Positions 34,011-42,727 of a stretch of 52,872 nucleotides of DNA are shown here, piece by piece. Below the pieces are notes generated by a model that saw only the letters and a list, made by a program, of their open reading frames with translations, was not told the origin of the DNA and did no database searches. Numbering within the stretch: position 1 is the first letter of the stretch; every line of letters begins with the position of its first letter. The position numbers were made by a program, and so were the translations under genes. This DNA comes from Armatimonadota bacterium (GTDB taxonomy: Bacteria; Armatimonadota; DTGP01; JAKQQT01), in contig DASXVS010000010.1 in the NCBI GenBank assembly GCA_036504095.1, positions 1 through 52,872 on the forward strand. The letters run 5' to 3'.

Positions 34011-36296
34011 TTACTCCCTCGATCCTTCGTAGTGGACCCAGCTCTTGCTGCTGCGCATCACCAGCGCGGTCAGCGCGAGTACGATGGCGAACAGCACCCA
34101 CGCGAGCGCGCTGGCATAGCCCATCTGAAACTGCTGGAACCCCTTCTGGAACAGGTACAACACGTAGAACAGGGTGGCGTTGTTCGGGCCGCCGGACGTC
34201 ATCACGTACGCCTGGGTGAAGACCTGGAAGCTCCCGATGATGCCCATGATCAGGTTGAAGAAGATAACCGGGCTGAGCATGGGGAGGGTGATCGTCCAGA
34301 ACTTCCGGAAATTGCCGGCGCCGTCTATGCTGGCCGCCTCGTACAACTGTGTGGGAATCCCCTGCAGGCCGGCCAGGTAAATCAGCATCCCGCCGCCAAC
34401 ACCCCACATGCTCATGATGATGAGCGCGGGGAGCGCGAACGTTTCGCTGCCCAGCCAGTCGATGGGTTTGATGCCCATCGAAGCGAAAATACCCATTTTG
34501 TCCAGCGCGAAGTTCAAAATCCCGAAATCCCGGTTGAAGATGCGCCACCAGAGGACCGCCACGCTCACCCCGCCAACCAGCGAAGGCACGTAGTAGATCG
34601 TCCGGAATACCGGAATGCCCTTCACCTTCTGGTTCAGCAGGATAGCGATGGCCACACTGAGGACCAGGCCGATGGGCACGCTGAATACGCTGTAGATGGC
34701 GGTCACCCTGAGCGCCATCCAGAATTTGGGCTCCTGGGTGAACAAGCGGTGGTAATTATCCAGGCCAACCCACTGTGCGTGATGGATCGGTGTGATGGCG
34801 TCCCACTGGCACAGGCTCATCAGCATCGATGTCACGATGGGGAACAGGCTGAAAATCAGCAGGCCGATGATCCACGGCGAGATAAAGAGGTAGCCGATGC
34901 GTTCTTCCCAGCGCGCCAGTTTGCCGATGGGGCCACTCCGCTGAAAGAAGACGACGATTCCCGCCACGATCAGGCTGCCCAGCACCGCCAGCACTCCCAG
35001 CACCCTGGACCACGGAACCAGCGGAAATGCCTTAAGCGTGCGGTATTTCAGCAGGAAGGCGTTCACCTGCGGCTCGAGATTCGCCAGGGCCTTCGCGGGG
35101 GGCACCTTATTCAGCGTGAGCACCTGCTCCCATACCGGGTCCAGAATCTGGTTGTACTCGTCAGGGTTGGCGGTTCGCGGCGCGATCTCGGCGTAAGGGA
35201 TGGAGTCCAGGAAAGCGTGATCGTTAATCGTGCTGCCGGGTGTGAGAAACGCAGGCCCGTACGCAACGGATTTCAGCGCCGGGATCGCCAGCCCAAGCCG
35301 GCTGTTCTGGGCCTGGCCCTCCGGTCCGGTGAGAAATTTCACGAGTTCCCACGCTTCCTTCGGGTGCTTTGATCTCGCGGCGATGCTGTAGGCGACCGTT
35401 GCGATGACGCTGAAACGTTCTTTGTCGTGCGGCATGACGGCGCAGTCCCAGCGGAATTTGTTCATCTCTCGGAAGCGCGGCACAAGCCAGCGGCCATAGC
35501 CGATGAACATCCCGAGATGGCCGTTGCTGAACTCAGCCTGGGCGTCGCGCCCGGCGGCCGCGGATGTCGTGAGCGCCACGTGGTCTTTGTAGTCCAGATC
35601 GTGCAGGAACTGGAGGGCCCGAACGCCATCGGGGCTGTTCAGCGCGAAGCGCTTTCCATCCGGCGTGAACATGCGCGCGCCTGCCTGGCGATACCAGCAG
35701 TACTGCATCATCGTTCCGCCGATGTACTGCAGGCCGTATTGATCGATCCGGCCATCGCCGTCAAAATCGTGGGTCAGCTTCTTCGCCGCGTCACGCATAT
35801 CTTCCCACGTCCACTTGTCCGTGGGGTAGGCTATCTGGTCGCGATCGAAAAGGTCCTTGTTGAAGAAAAGGACCTGCGTCGTGAAATCCTTGGGCAGGCC
35901 GTAGAGGTGGCCTTTGTCGCGGAAGCCGTTGATCAGCCTCGGAAAGAAATCGCTCGTGTCGAACTTCGAGGCTTTGATATACGGGTCCAGATTCAGCAGC
36001 ACCTGCTTCTGCGAGTAAATGGGGAAGTTCTCTACAGACATGTAGAAGACATCCGGGGGGATGTCTCCGGCCAGCATTGTGCGAAGCTTGTCGTCGAACT
36101 GGGGCGCGAGGATGTATTTGACGTCAATTTCGGGGTGCTTGTCGTGGAAGGTCTTCAGCAGATCTTTGGTGATCCGCACTTCCGGCGGCGCCCCCCACCC
36201 CATATAGGAGATTGTGACGTTCGCCCGCACGGGAGCGATGAGCGCGCAGAGTGTGGCGCCAAGCGCGACAAGTGTCGAAAGAGCTTTGTTGAGCAT
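34011..36296 (-). CDS. Fused solute-binding protein and ABC permease (MalE-MalF type)
   Basis: A 761-residue chimera. Residues 1-25 are a signal sequence (LVALGATLCALIAPVRA). Residues 26 to about 420 are a family 1 sugar-binding protein (ISYMGWGAPPEVRITKDLLK, LAGDIPPDVFYMSVENF, LTGPEGQAQNSRLG). A membrane helix follows at about 430-452 (VLGVLAVLGSLIVAGIVVFF). Residues from about 465 to the end are a MalF-like permease (WEERIGYLFISPWIIGLLIF; EAA loop EAASIDGAGNFRKFWTITLP). The frame is continuous, with no stop at the joint. The neighbouring importer has the same two modules as separate genes overlapping by four bases, so fusion could have arisen by loss of that stop. The binding protein is thereby tethered to its channel. 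Confidence 0.92.
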   Translation of the reverse strand: MLNKALSTLVALGATLCALIAPVRANVTISYMGWGAPPEVRITKDLLKTFHDKHPEIDVKYILAPQFDDKLRTMLAGDIPPDVFYMSVENFPIYSQKQVLLNLDPYIKASKFDTSDFFPRLINGFRDKGHLYGLPKDFTTQVLFFNKDLFDRDQIAYPTDKWTWEDMRDAAKKLTHDFDGDGRIDQYGLQYIGGTMMQYCWYRQAGARMFTPDGKRFALNSPDGVRALQFLHDLDYKDHVALTTSAAAGRDAQAEFSNGHLGMFIGYGRWLVPRFREMNKFRWDCAVMPHDKERFSVIATVAYSIAARSKHPKEAWELVKFLTGPEGQAQNSRLGLAIPALKSVAYGPAFLTPGSTINDHAFLDSIPYAEIAPRTANPDEYNQILDPVWEQVLTLNKVPPAKALANLEPQVNAFLLKYRTLKAFPLVPWSRVLGVLAVLGSLIVAGIVVFFQRSGPIGKLARWEERIGYLFISPWIIGLLIFSLFPIVTSMLMSLCQWDAITPIHHAQWVGLDNYHRLFTQEPKFWMALRVTAIYSVFSVPIGLVLSVAIAILLNQKVKGIPVFRTIYYVPSLVGGVSVAVLWWRIFNRDFGILNFALDKMGIFASMGIKPIDWLGSETFALPALIIMSMWGVGGGMLIYLAGLQGIPTQLYEAASIDGAGNFRKFWTITLPMLSPVIFFNLIMGIIGSFQVFTQAYVMTSGGPNNATLFYVLYLFQKGFQQFQMGYASALAWVLFAIVLALTALVMRSSKSWVHYEGSRE

Positions 36297-36326
36297 GTGC
36301 GGACGGGTATATGAGGTCTGGTTTCA

Positions 36327-36360
36327 AAGTGGGGAGACAGCCTTCGCCATCTCCCCACTT
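36327..36360 (-). terminator. Intercistronic hairpin before the fusion gene
   Basis: Perfect 11-base arms (AAGTGGGGAGA at 36327-36337 and its complement at 36350-36360) close a 12-base loop, 29 bases after the stop of the upstream gene. It could reduce read-through from the secreted-protein genes into the importer genes, or protect the upstream mRNA end. There is no clear T-run. Confidence 0.55.
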
Positions 36361-36388
36361 CCTGGATCAAGGCTTCAACGCTAGTATA

Positions 36389-38383
36389 TTACGGTTTGAT
36401 CGCTTTGAGGGCGTCGAGCAACGTGATCGTGCCGCTCGCATCCTTGTCCATTGCGACGAATGTCGGGTCTGTTGCCGGTGTGGGTCCCGCGGCGAGGCCC
36501 GCGGCCACCTTCAGGATATCAACGACCGCGGGGCTGCCGTTGGTGTCCGTGCGGATCATCGTGGCAACGTTGCCGGCGCCGGTGTCAATCGCGCGGTTGC
36601 CTGGGTTCAGGGTATCGTAGTCCAGCGATTCCGTTGGCAGTCCGGAGTCCGTCACGATAACGTATTTGTACTCAGTGCTGTTCTGGACCATGCTGAGCGG
36701 CCCGGTGGTGAACGTGTTCGTCTTGCCGGACACCGCGGTCAGCGGGAATCGGGTTGCGGGGTCCGTATCAAAGTCGAAGAGAACGAGCTGCTTCCCCGCG
36801 GCTATGGCCGTGGCCGCCTTGCCGGTGAAATCGATCAGGTTGAACGTGACGGTAACCGGCGCGCCGATGTAATACGTGAAGTCGTTCGGGCCGGCCACGG
36901 TGATGACCGGGTGGCGATCCCGCCGATTCAGCGTATCGTAGTCGGTGATCGGAAGGTTCGGGTCCGACTCGTTGACGATGACGAACTTACAGGTGGCGGT
37001 ACCAACCTGCACCAGATACGGCACGTCGGTCGTCCATTCGTTTGTCTTGCCGGCAACCGGAACCAGCTTCTGCTTGCCGCCGGCGCCCACAAAGAAGGCG
37101 ATCCACGGCGTCTTGCCCGGTGGCACGAGCCCGCCGTTGTCCACGAGTGTCAGATTTACGGGCATCGGCGCCTGGAAATCCACGGAGTTTGCTGTCGGTG
37201 TCACAACCACGCCCCCGAGGCTCTTCGCATTGCTCACCACCAAATGGTAACGGTGGCCATAGACGAGCGCAGCCGTGGTGAGGTTAACCTGCCGGGCGTT
37301 TACCCCGTCGATAGCAGCCGCACTTACGGCTACGACGGCGTTGCCGTTATCGGTATCGGTCAACGCGTAGTTGGCGGCCACGTCTCCGCCCGTGCCTACG
37401 TTGTCGGAGAATTGAACGTAGACATGCGTGGCGTCGGTGTAGCCTGCCTTCGAGACGTCAAAAGGCGTGGTGGCGTTCACGATGGTGTATGGCACCTGCT
37501 GCGTCGCGATTCCAAGGCCGTAGTTGGGGTCGCCTGTTCCTGCCGTGGGCTGGGAACGAATACCCGCCTCGTATGGGGACGAGTCGATGGCGGCGCGCGG
37601 GTGGTTGTTGTTCAGATCCCGGATGCTGATGTAGAACTGCAGGTAGATCGTATCGCCGACCGCGGGCGCGGTGAGGTTGCCACTCACAGTGAAATCCGCA
37701 AATGGTATCCGCATCTCGATGCCACCGGTATTGCCGGTCCCGTCGCCGTTAGCGTAAGCGATTTCGGCTCCGGTGCTGCCCACGGAGTGGAACTTGGTGG
37801 CCCCGGCCGGTACTTTTCCTGCCGCGTCAGAGCCAAAGTAGTCTCCGCCGGGGAACTGCCAGCCATTCAACGCCGCGTTTGGCGTATTCAGGTAGCCCCA
37901 ACCGTTCACGCCATCTGTGAATGCGGCGGACGACTTCACGTTGGCCTTGATGACTGCGTTCGGGTTCTTCGGGTAGTTATAGGTCACCGGGATGCCATAC
38001 GGGTCACCGGTTGTTGTTGCCACCGCGATTGCATCGTTGGCCCCACCAAGATGGATCGGAATCGACCAGTCGCCGTGCATCGTCTGCAGGCTGTAGTATG
38101 GCAGGCGAACGAAGATATAGAGGGCGTTGCCGCTGTTCGTGACGTACACGTTGGTTACATCGGACGGTTTGGCAAGCAGGGTGTCCGCCGGATCGTTGAT
38201 CCCGCGTGCCGCATCGACGGTAAGGTTGTCCTTGGGTGATGATGCCACGGGGGCGCCGTACTCAGCGTCAAGTGTTCCGTCCACCACCGGGGTCGCATGG
38301 GCCGCAACGGTCAGCGCTAAACCGGCGGCGCCAAGCGCGACGGCAAGTGCAAACGATCGGATAGTAAGCAAAGGTTTCTTCAC
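36389..38383 (-). CDS. Secreted glucan-binding protein with dockerin-like C-terminus
   Basis: A 664-residue exported protein. The signal peptide is SFALAVALGAAGLALTVAAH with a cut after AHA. The N-terminal domain (VVDGTLDAEYG, then YIFVRLPYYSLQ and IEMRIPFADF) resembles CBM9/DOMON-type sugar-binding modules. A middle segment (AGYTDATHVYVQFSDNVGTG) looks like a Big/fibronectin-type domain. Two tandem domains of about 90 residues each share the pattern VTFNLIDFTG, then KYVIVTDS...DYDTLNPGNR, as in CBM20/48 starch-binding modules. The end (VVDILKVAAGLAAG, FVAMDKDASGTITLLDALKA) is a dockerin type I pair. Surface display on a cohesin partner is possible, but none is seen here. Confidence 0.8.
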   Translation of the reverse strand: MKKPLLTIRSFALAVALGAAGLALTVAAHATPVVDGTLDAEYGAPVASSPKDNLTVDAARGINDPADTLLAKPSDVTNVYVTNSGNALYIFVRLPYYSLQTMHGDWSIPIHLGGANDAIAVATTTGDPYGIPVTYNYPKNPNAVIKANVKSSAAFTDGVNGWGYLNTPNAALNGWQFPGGDYFGSDAAGKVPAGATKFHSVGSTGAEIAYANGDGTGNTGGIEMRIPFADFTVSGNLTAPAVGDTIYLQFYISIRDLNNNHPRAAIDSSPYEAGIRSQPTAGTGDPNYGLGIATQQVPYTIVNATTPFDVSKAGYTDATHVYVQFSDNVGTGGDVAANYALTDTDNGNAVVAVSAAAIDGVNARQVNLTTAALVYGHRYHLVVSNAKSLGGVVVTPTANSVDFQAPMPVNLTLVDNGGLVPPGKTPWIAFFVGAGGKQKLVPVAGKTNEWTTDVPYLVQVGTATCKFVIVNESDPNLPITDYDTLNRRDRHPVITVAGPNDFTYYIGAPVTVTFNLIDFTGKAATAIAAGKQLVLFDFDTDPATRFPLTAVSGKTNTFTTGPLSMVQNSTEYKYVIVTDSGLPTESLDYDTLNPGNRAIDTGAGNVATMIRTDTNGSPAVVDILKVAAGLAAGPTPATDPTFVAMDKDASGTITLLDALKAIKP

Positions 38384-38440
38384 GGGGTATCCTCCATTCG
38401 TGTCAAGACGGTAGAGATATTCCAGGGACGGGAAAGGGAA

Positions 38441-39229
38441 TCACTGAAGGTTGTAGGCGAATGTCATCTTGTTATAGTCCCACGTGCTGAACCAGCCGAC
38501 GTGGGAATCGACGAACAGGATGACGTTGCCGCCGTTGTGCCGGCCGGGGAAGTAGAGCTTACCGATCTGGGCGCCGTTAATCTCCCGGTACTTGTTGATC
38601 GGCATCGCCAGGCTGCCGTAGTTCTTGTAGCCGAACCCGCCGGTGGGCGTCCCGAAAACCTGGCCGTCGTCCTGGTTCGCGGTGCCGTATTCGGTAGTCA
38701 GGTCCGACTCGCCGTATTTGTTGACGGCATTGTCAAGGGTTTGCCCGGCGGGCGGCATGGAGAGGGGGTAGCCGTTGTGGTTGCCGGTGCCCGGCGCTTC
38801 GGCAAGTTGGATCATCTTGGCCGGGCTCTTAACTGCGGAGATGGTCCTCGCCGCGTACCCCACTTTGGGATCCTGCGGAACAGAACACGCGGCGTTCATT
38901 GTGTAAGACACGTTGCTCTTCGGATCAGAGGGGCAGCGATAGACATCGAAGCTCTTGATGCCGGGGTAGACGTTTTCGCTCCACCCGAGCCTGTCGCCCC
39001 ATTTCTGTGTGCCTCCCTGAAGAGGGAAGTGCTCATCATTGTCGGTATAGTACGCCTGGAACGCAATACCGAACTGCTTCATATTGCTGATGCAGGTGGT
39101 CTTCTTCGCGCTTTCGCGCGCTTTGGCGAAAACAGGGAACAGGATGGCCGCCAGGATCGCAATTATCGCGATGACCACCAGCAGTTCGATGAGTGTAAAC
39201 GCCCAGTTATGTGATTTGTTTGTCCTCAT
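38441..39229 (-). CDS. Prepilin-like protein with H-x9-D motif (DUF1559-like)
   Basis: About 262 residues. The N-terminus is a type IV pilin signal: short basic leader, then [20 protein letters not shown]. The C-terminal motif is H, nine residues, then DS ([18 protein letters not shown]), as in the large prepilin families of Planctomycetes and Armatimonadota. The start at 39229 is set by the ribosome site GGAGGAAG and by the expected short leader. The protein is processed by a prepilin peptidase and placed at the cell surface. It lies inside the glucan cluster behind its own LacI-type operator, which suggests a role in substrate capture. Confidence 0.9.
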   Translation of the reverse strand: MRTNKSHNWAFTLIELLVVIAIIAILAAILFPVFAKARESAKKTTCISNMKQFGIAFQAYYTDNDEHFPLQGGTQKWGDRLGWSENVYPGIKSFDVYRCPSDPKSNVSYTMNAACSVPQDPKVGYAARTISAVKSPAKMIQLAEAPGTGNHNGYPLSMPPAGQTLDNAVNKYGESDLTTEYGTANQDDGQVFGTPTGGFGYKNYGSLAMPINKYREINGAQIGKLYFPGRHNGGNVILFVDSHVGWFSTWDYNKMTFAYNLQ

Positions 39230-39281
39230 GGGACTTCCTCCAGCGAGCCTGCGTCGTGCAGATCCCGCATTTGTTATGCTC

Positions 39282-39297
39282 GTGAATACGTATTTAC
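39282..39297 (-). promoter_or_regulatory. LacI-type operator before the prepilin gene
   Basis: GTGAATACGTATTTAC is a near-perfect palindrome that matches the GAATACGTATTC sites in front of lacI in 11 of 12 core bases. It lies 53 bases upstream of the prepilin ATG, in the gap after the GH13 gene, and would allow separate control of the downstream genes. Confidence 0.7.
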
Positions 39298-39355
39298 AGC
39301 GATTCACCGTTTTCCCTGCGCCCCCGACTAACGGAGTGGCCGCCGGGTAAGCGGG

Positions 39356-41545
39356 TCACCGCATTGGCGTTAGCACCGCGGCACTCCACGGCGCGAGCTT
39401 GAGACTCAGATGCTCGTTGGTGACGGACACGTCACCGCCATTCCAGACGTCCTTCCACTTTGCGGATGCGGACAGTTTAGTGACGGGAACGGAAACGATT
39501 TGTTCCATATCCGACGCGTTGAACGCTGTGATGAGCGAACCCGCGTCACGTGGCGTGCCCCGCAGAAAGGCAGCGAATCTGCCGCCCTCGGGGGCCACAA
39601 GAGTATCGGTATCGGAGGATCGAAGCGCGGGGCTGGCACGCCGAAGAGCGATGGCGCGCTTGAACGTTTCGCGCAGGCTCGAATTCCACTTTTTATCATC
39701 CCAGACCATCGGCGCCCGATTCCACGGATCGCCACCGCCGGCCATCCCGTTCTCGTCACCGTAATAAACGGCGGGAGCCCCCGGCGAAGTCATTTGAAAC
39801 ACCGTGGCAAGCGCCGCCTTGCGCTCATCGCCGCCGCACTCGTTCATCAGGCGCGGCACATCGTGGCTGCCAAGCAGGTTGTACATCACGACCGTTGACT
39901 GCGGCGGGTATTGGATGTTGAGCGTGTTCAGCGCGGCCACGAATAGGGCGGCGTCCGACCGTCCGCGGGCGAAGAAATCCAGCACGGCGCCGCGAAAGCG
40001 ATAGTTCATCACGCTGTCGAACTGATCACCCTGCAGCCATGGCGTGGCGTTATCCCATATCTCGCCAACGATGAGGGAGTCCTTCTTTGTTCCCTTCACC
40101 GCCGAGCGGAATTTCACCCAGAAGTCATGCGGCACTTCGTTCGCAACATCAAGGCGCCAGCCGTCGATGCGGCAGCGCTCAATCCAGTACGTGGCGACTT
40201 TGAGAATGTACGCGGCGCAATCCGGGTTGTCCGGGTTCAGCCGCGGCATCCATTTGAGGCCGGCCCATCCTTCATAAGGGATGTCGCGCTCCCCCCGGCC
40301 CTGATAATGCGTGAGGGGATCCAGGACCGGGAAAGAGGTTATGCGGTACCACTTCGCGTATTTGCTCTTCTCCTGGTTCTTGAGGATGTCCTGGAACATC
40401 GGGTTGTAGACACTGGTGTGGTTGAATACGCCGTCCAGCATCACGCGCATACCGAGTTTGTGGGCCTTGTCGCACAGCGCCTTGAGAGTCGCCTCGTCGC
40501 CGAAGTCGGGGTCCACCTTCAGGTAATCCGTGGTAGCGTACTTGTGACTGTCCGGGCCGAGGAAGATGGGATTCAGGTAGATACCGTTCGCCCCCAGCGC
40601 CTTGATATACGGCAGTTTGTCGATGATTCCCTTGAGGTCCCCGCCCCAATAGTGACTGTTGGGATTATCGGACACGGTCGCAAGCGGCGCCTCCCAGTTC
40701 GGCACACCGACGGGCGGCTTGCGGTCGTTCGACTTGTCGCCGTTGAAGAAGCGCTCCGGGAAGACCTGGTACCAGACCGTGTCTTTCGCCCAGGCCGGCG
40801 TCTCGAATAATGATAATGAGTCCATGTTCACTTCAAACGGCCTGTAGCCTCCGCCGTCGGGACGAGGGTCCGCGACGAGGCCGTCGGCGCCGAAGGTCCA
40901 TCGGGATTGTCCGTCCCGAAGGATGAAGGCGTAATCCATTTGCCCTCGAACCGGCGCCGTGACGGCCCACGCTTCGGTCGTTCCGTCGAATCCAATTCGT
41001 TTCAGTGGCGTTTCCACCGCGTAATCGAACTCGGTGCTTCCAGCCGGATGTTTTGGTCCAAGGTACATACTCACCGAGTCAACATCTTCGGCTCCTGTGT
41101 GAACCGTAAACCGGGCGTGGGTCCTGTTCACCTTAAGCAGGTCCATGCCCTGATGCTTCACCGCAAAGGCCACGATCTTGCCGTCTCCGCGCTTGTGCTC
41201 CGGCATCGAGCCGTCCGGTGCGATCCACAGGGCGCTGTTGCCGTCCGGAGGGACCGGGGTGCCCGCATTCGGATCGGACATCCACTTGCCGTCCACCACG
41301 AACTTGTACTGGTATGAGCCGGGCTCAAGGTCCAGCTTCGCCGTCCACAGTCCATTGTCGCCCTTCGCCATGGCGAGGGCGCTGGAACTCCAACTGTTGA
41401 ACGTACCGGCAACGTACACACGAACGGCGTCCGGCGCCTTGTAGGTAAGCGTGACGGGCACGGCGTGAGCGGACGCGGCGAGCAGTATGCACGCGGCGAG
41501 CCGCGCCCCTACCGCGATGCAAGAGCCCATGCCGGGATACGTCAC
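39356..41545 (-). CDS. Secreted GH13 alpha-glucan hydrolase (cyclomaltodextrinase/neopullulanase type)
   Basis: A 729-residue enzyme that hydrolyses alpha-1,4-glucans or cyclodextrins. The signal peptide is ARLAACILLAASAHA. A CBM48/CBM20-like starch-binding domain follows (VRVYVAGTFNSWSSSALAMA), then a linker domain and the TIM barrel. The nucleophile is Asp466 (DGWRLDVANE), the acid/base is Glu495 (VGEIWD), and the third acid is Asp562 (LLGSHDVPR). The GTG start overlaps the lacI stop by four bases; an ATG five codons later gives a tidier signal peptide. It should make maltodextrins for the two importers downstream. The export signal is notable because many neopullulanase-type enzymes are cytoplasmic. 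Confidence 0.93.
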   Translation of the reverse strand: MTYPGMGSCIAVGARLAACILLAASAHAVPVTLTYKAPDAVRVYVAGTFNSWSSSALAMAKGDNGLWTAKLDLEPGSYQYKFVVDGKWMSDPNAGTPVPPDGNSALWIAPDGSMPEHKRGDGKIVAFAVKHQGMDLLKVNRTHARFTVHTGAEDVDSVSMYLGPKHPAGSTEFDYAVETPLKRIGFDGTTEAWAVTAPVRGQMDYAFILRDGQSRWTFGADGLVADPRPDGGGYRPFEVNMDSLSLFETPAWAKDTVWYQVFPERFFNGDKSNDRKPPVGVPNWEAPLATVSDNPNSHYWGGDLKGIIDKLPYIKALGANGIYLNPIFLGPDSHKYATTDYLKVDPDFGDEATLKALCDKAHKLGMRVMLDGVFNHTSVYNPMFQDILKNQEKSKYAKWYRITSFPVLDPLTHYQGRGERDIPYEGWAGLKWMPRLNPDNPDCAAYILKVATYWIERCRIDGWRLDVANEVPHDFWVKFRSAVKGTKKDSLIVGEIWDNATPWLQGDQFDSVMNYRFRGAVLDFFARGRSDAALFVAALNTLNIQYPPQSTVVMYNLLGSHDVPRLMNECGGDERKAALATVFQMTSPGAPAVYYGDENGMAGGGDPWNRAPMVWDDKKWNSSLRETFKRAIALRRASPALRSSDTDTLVAPEGGRFAAFLRGTPRDAGSLITAFNASDMEQIVSVPVTKLSASAKWKDVWNGGDVSVTNEHLSLKLAPWSAAVLTPMR

Positions 41546-42546
41546 GAGGAGGCCCTCGCGACGAGTTCACATGGCACGAGCAACTGGCACGGTGGGGTGT
41601 CCTTCTTCTCGATGCGCTGAATCAACAGGTCGGCCGCCTTGGCGCCGATCTCATTGACGTTCACGCTCACGGACGAGAGCGGCGGGTCCGTATGCGGGCA
41701 GAAGAGCGAATCGTTGAACCCGACAAGGGCCACATCGTCCGGAACGCGCAGCCCGCGCTCCTTGATGCTGACCAGTGCGCCGAGCCCAATGAGGTCGTCG
41801 ATGGCCAGTATCGCGTCCGGCTGTTGGTCGAGCAGCCGGTGCGCGGCGGATCGCCCGCCCTGCTCCCCAAAATCCGCCTCCACGACCAGATCGCGGTCAT
41901 AGCGGATGCCGGCGTCCTCGAGTCCCTGGCGATAGCCGATAAGCCGGTCCTGGGAAACGGTCAGGTCATGCGGACCGCTGACGTATCCGATGCGCTTTCG
42001 GCCCCTCTCCAGCAGGTGACGGACCACCATGGCCGCTCCGCCGATATTGTCATTGTTCACGCTGAACAGGTCCGGACTGCCGTCGTAGCGCCCGATGAGG
42101 ACGAACGGGAAACGGTGGTCTCGTAGGCGCTCTATCCGTTCGTCGTGTTCAAGGCTCTCGAGGATGATCAGCCCGTCCACGCGGTTGCTTGCGAAAAGCG
42201 AATCGTAAAACAGGCGCTCGCCATCGGCGGAGCGCGACGCAGAGATCGACAGGTAGTACCCCTGATGCGCGGCGCGATCCATCACGGCGGTGATCAATTC
42301 GGCGTAGAAGGGATCCTTTGCGAAATCCTGGCGGGTGCGGCGGACAGCGAGTCCGATGGTATCGGAACGCTGGCGGCGAAGGCTCCTCGCCTGGGCGTGC
42401 GGCTGGTACCCATTGCGCTTCACGATGTCCATAATCCGGTCCCGCGCGGCGGGATCGACACCGGCGTCCCCGCCGAGTACGCGTGACACCGTCGGTTGCG
42501 ATACGCTGGCGAGTTCGGCTATCTTTTTCTGTGTGAGTGGTTTCAT
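41542..42546 (-). CDS. LacI-family transcriptional regulator of the glucan cluster
   Basis: A 334-residue regulator. The N-terminal helix-turn-helix is TQKKIAELASVSQPTVSRVL, with the hinge helix near HAQARSLRRQRSDTIG. The effector domain is of the periplasmic-binding-protein type (DGLIILES, VRHLLERGRKRIGYVSGP, ILAIDDLIGLGALVSIKERG, VPDDVALVGFND). It probably represses the cluster until a malto-oligosaccharide binds. Two tandem palindromes directly upstream indicate autoregulation. The next gene, the GH13 enzyme, overlaps by four bases. A ribosome site, CAGGAATC, precedes the ATG. Confidence 0.93.
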   Translation of the reverse strand: MKPLTQKKIAELASVSQPTVSRVLGGDAGVDPAARDRIMDIVKRNGYQPHAQARSLRRQRSDTIGLAVRRTRQDFAKDPFYAELITAVMDRAAHQGYYLSISASRSADGERLFYDSLFASNRVDGLIILESLEHDERIERLRDHRFPFVLIGRYDGSPDLFSVNNDNIGGAAMVVRHLLERGRKRIGYVSGPHDLTVSQDRLIGYRQGLEDAGIRYDRDLVVEADFGEQGGRSAAHRLLDQQPDAILAIDDLIGLGALVSIKERGLRVPDDVALVGFNDSLFCPHTDPPLSSVSVNVNEIGAKAADLLIQRIEKKDTPPCQLLVPCELVARASS

Positions 42547-42558
42547 GATTCCTGTGTG

Positions 42559-42596
42559 GAATACGTATTCGAATACGTATTCACAATGATAGTATA
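42559..42596 (-). promoter_or_regulatory. Tandem LacI operators and -10 box before lacI
   Basis: GAATACGTATTC occurs twice head to tail (42559-42570 and 42571-42582) without a gap. On the minus strand a TATACT hexamer (42591-42596) sits just upstream, so the operators overlap the transcription start. A related single site precedes the prepilin gene at 39282. Confidence 0.8.
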
Positions 42597-42646
42597 CAGC
42601 AAGGCGAAATGTTTTCCTACATGGAATTTCTAACGCTCACCGGTAG

Positions 42647-42666
42647 GTCGGGCCTCTGTGCCCGAC
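42647..42666 (-). terminator. Hairpin after the UbiD-family gene
   Basis: Perfect seven-base arms (GTCGGGC and GCCCGAC) close a six-base loop, 62 bases after the UbiD-family stop. Imperfect inverted GC-rich sequence continues to about 42715. It is a plausible terminator upstream of the lacI promoter; no T-run is seen. Confidence 0.45.
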
Positions 42667-42727
42667 GCCTCTATGGCGGGCACGGCCCGTACGGACCGCC
42701 TGTAGGGGTGGAGACTGACCTGCCGGC

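Noticed and set aside
34032-35372. 446-codon plus-strand frame opposite the binding-protein/permease fusion
   Set aside because: The composition is dominated by His, Arg and Glu, as expected for an antisense frame of a membrane protein.
36311-38239. 642-codon plus-strand frame opposite the dockerin-bearing protein
   Set aside because: It is antisense to a gene with a signal peptide and clear domains. It is an artefact of high GC at third codon positions and has no recognisable motif.
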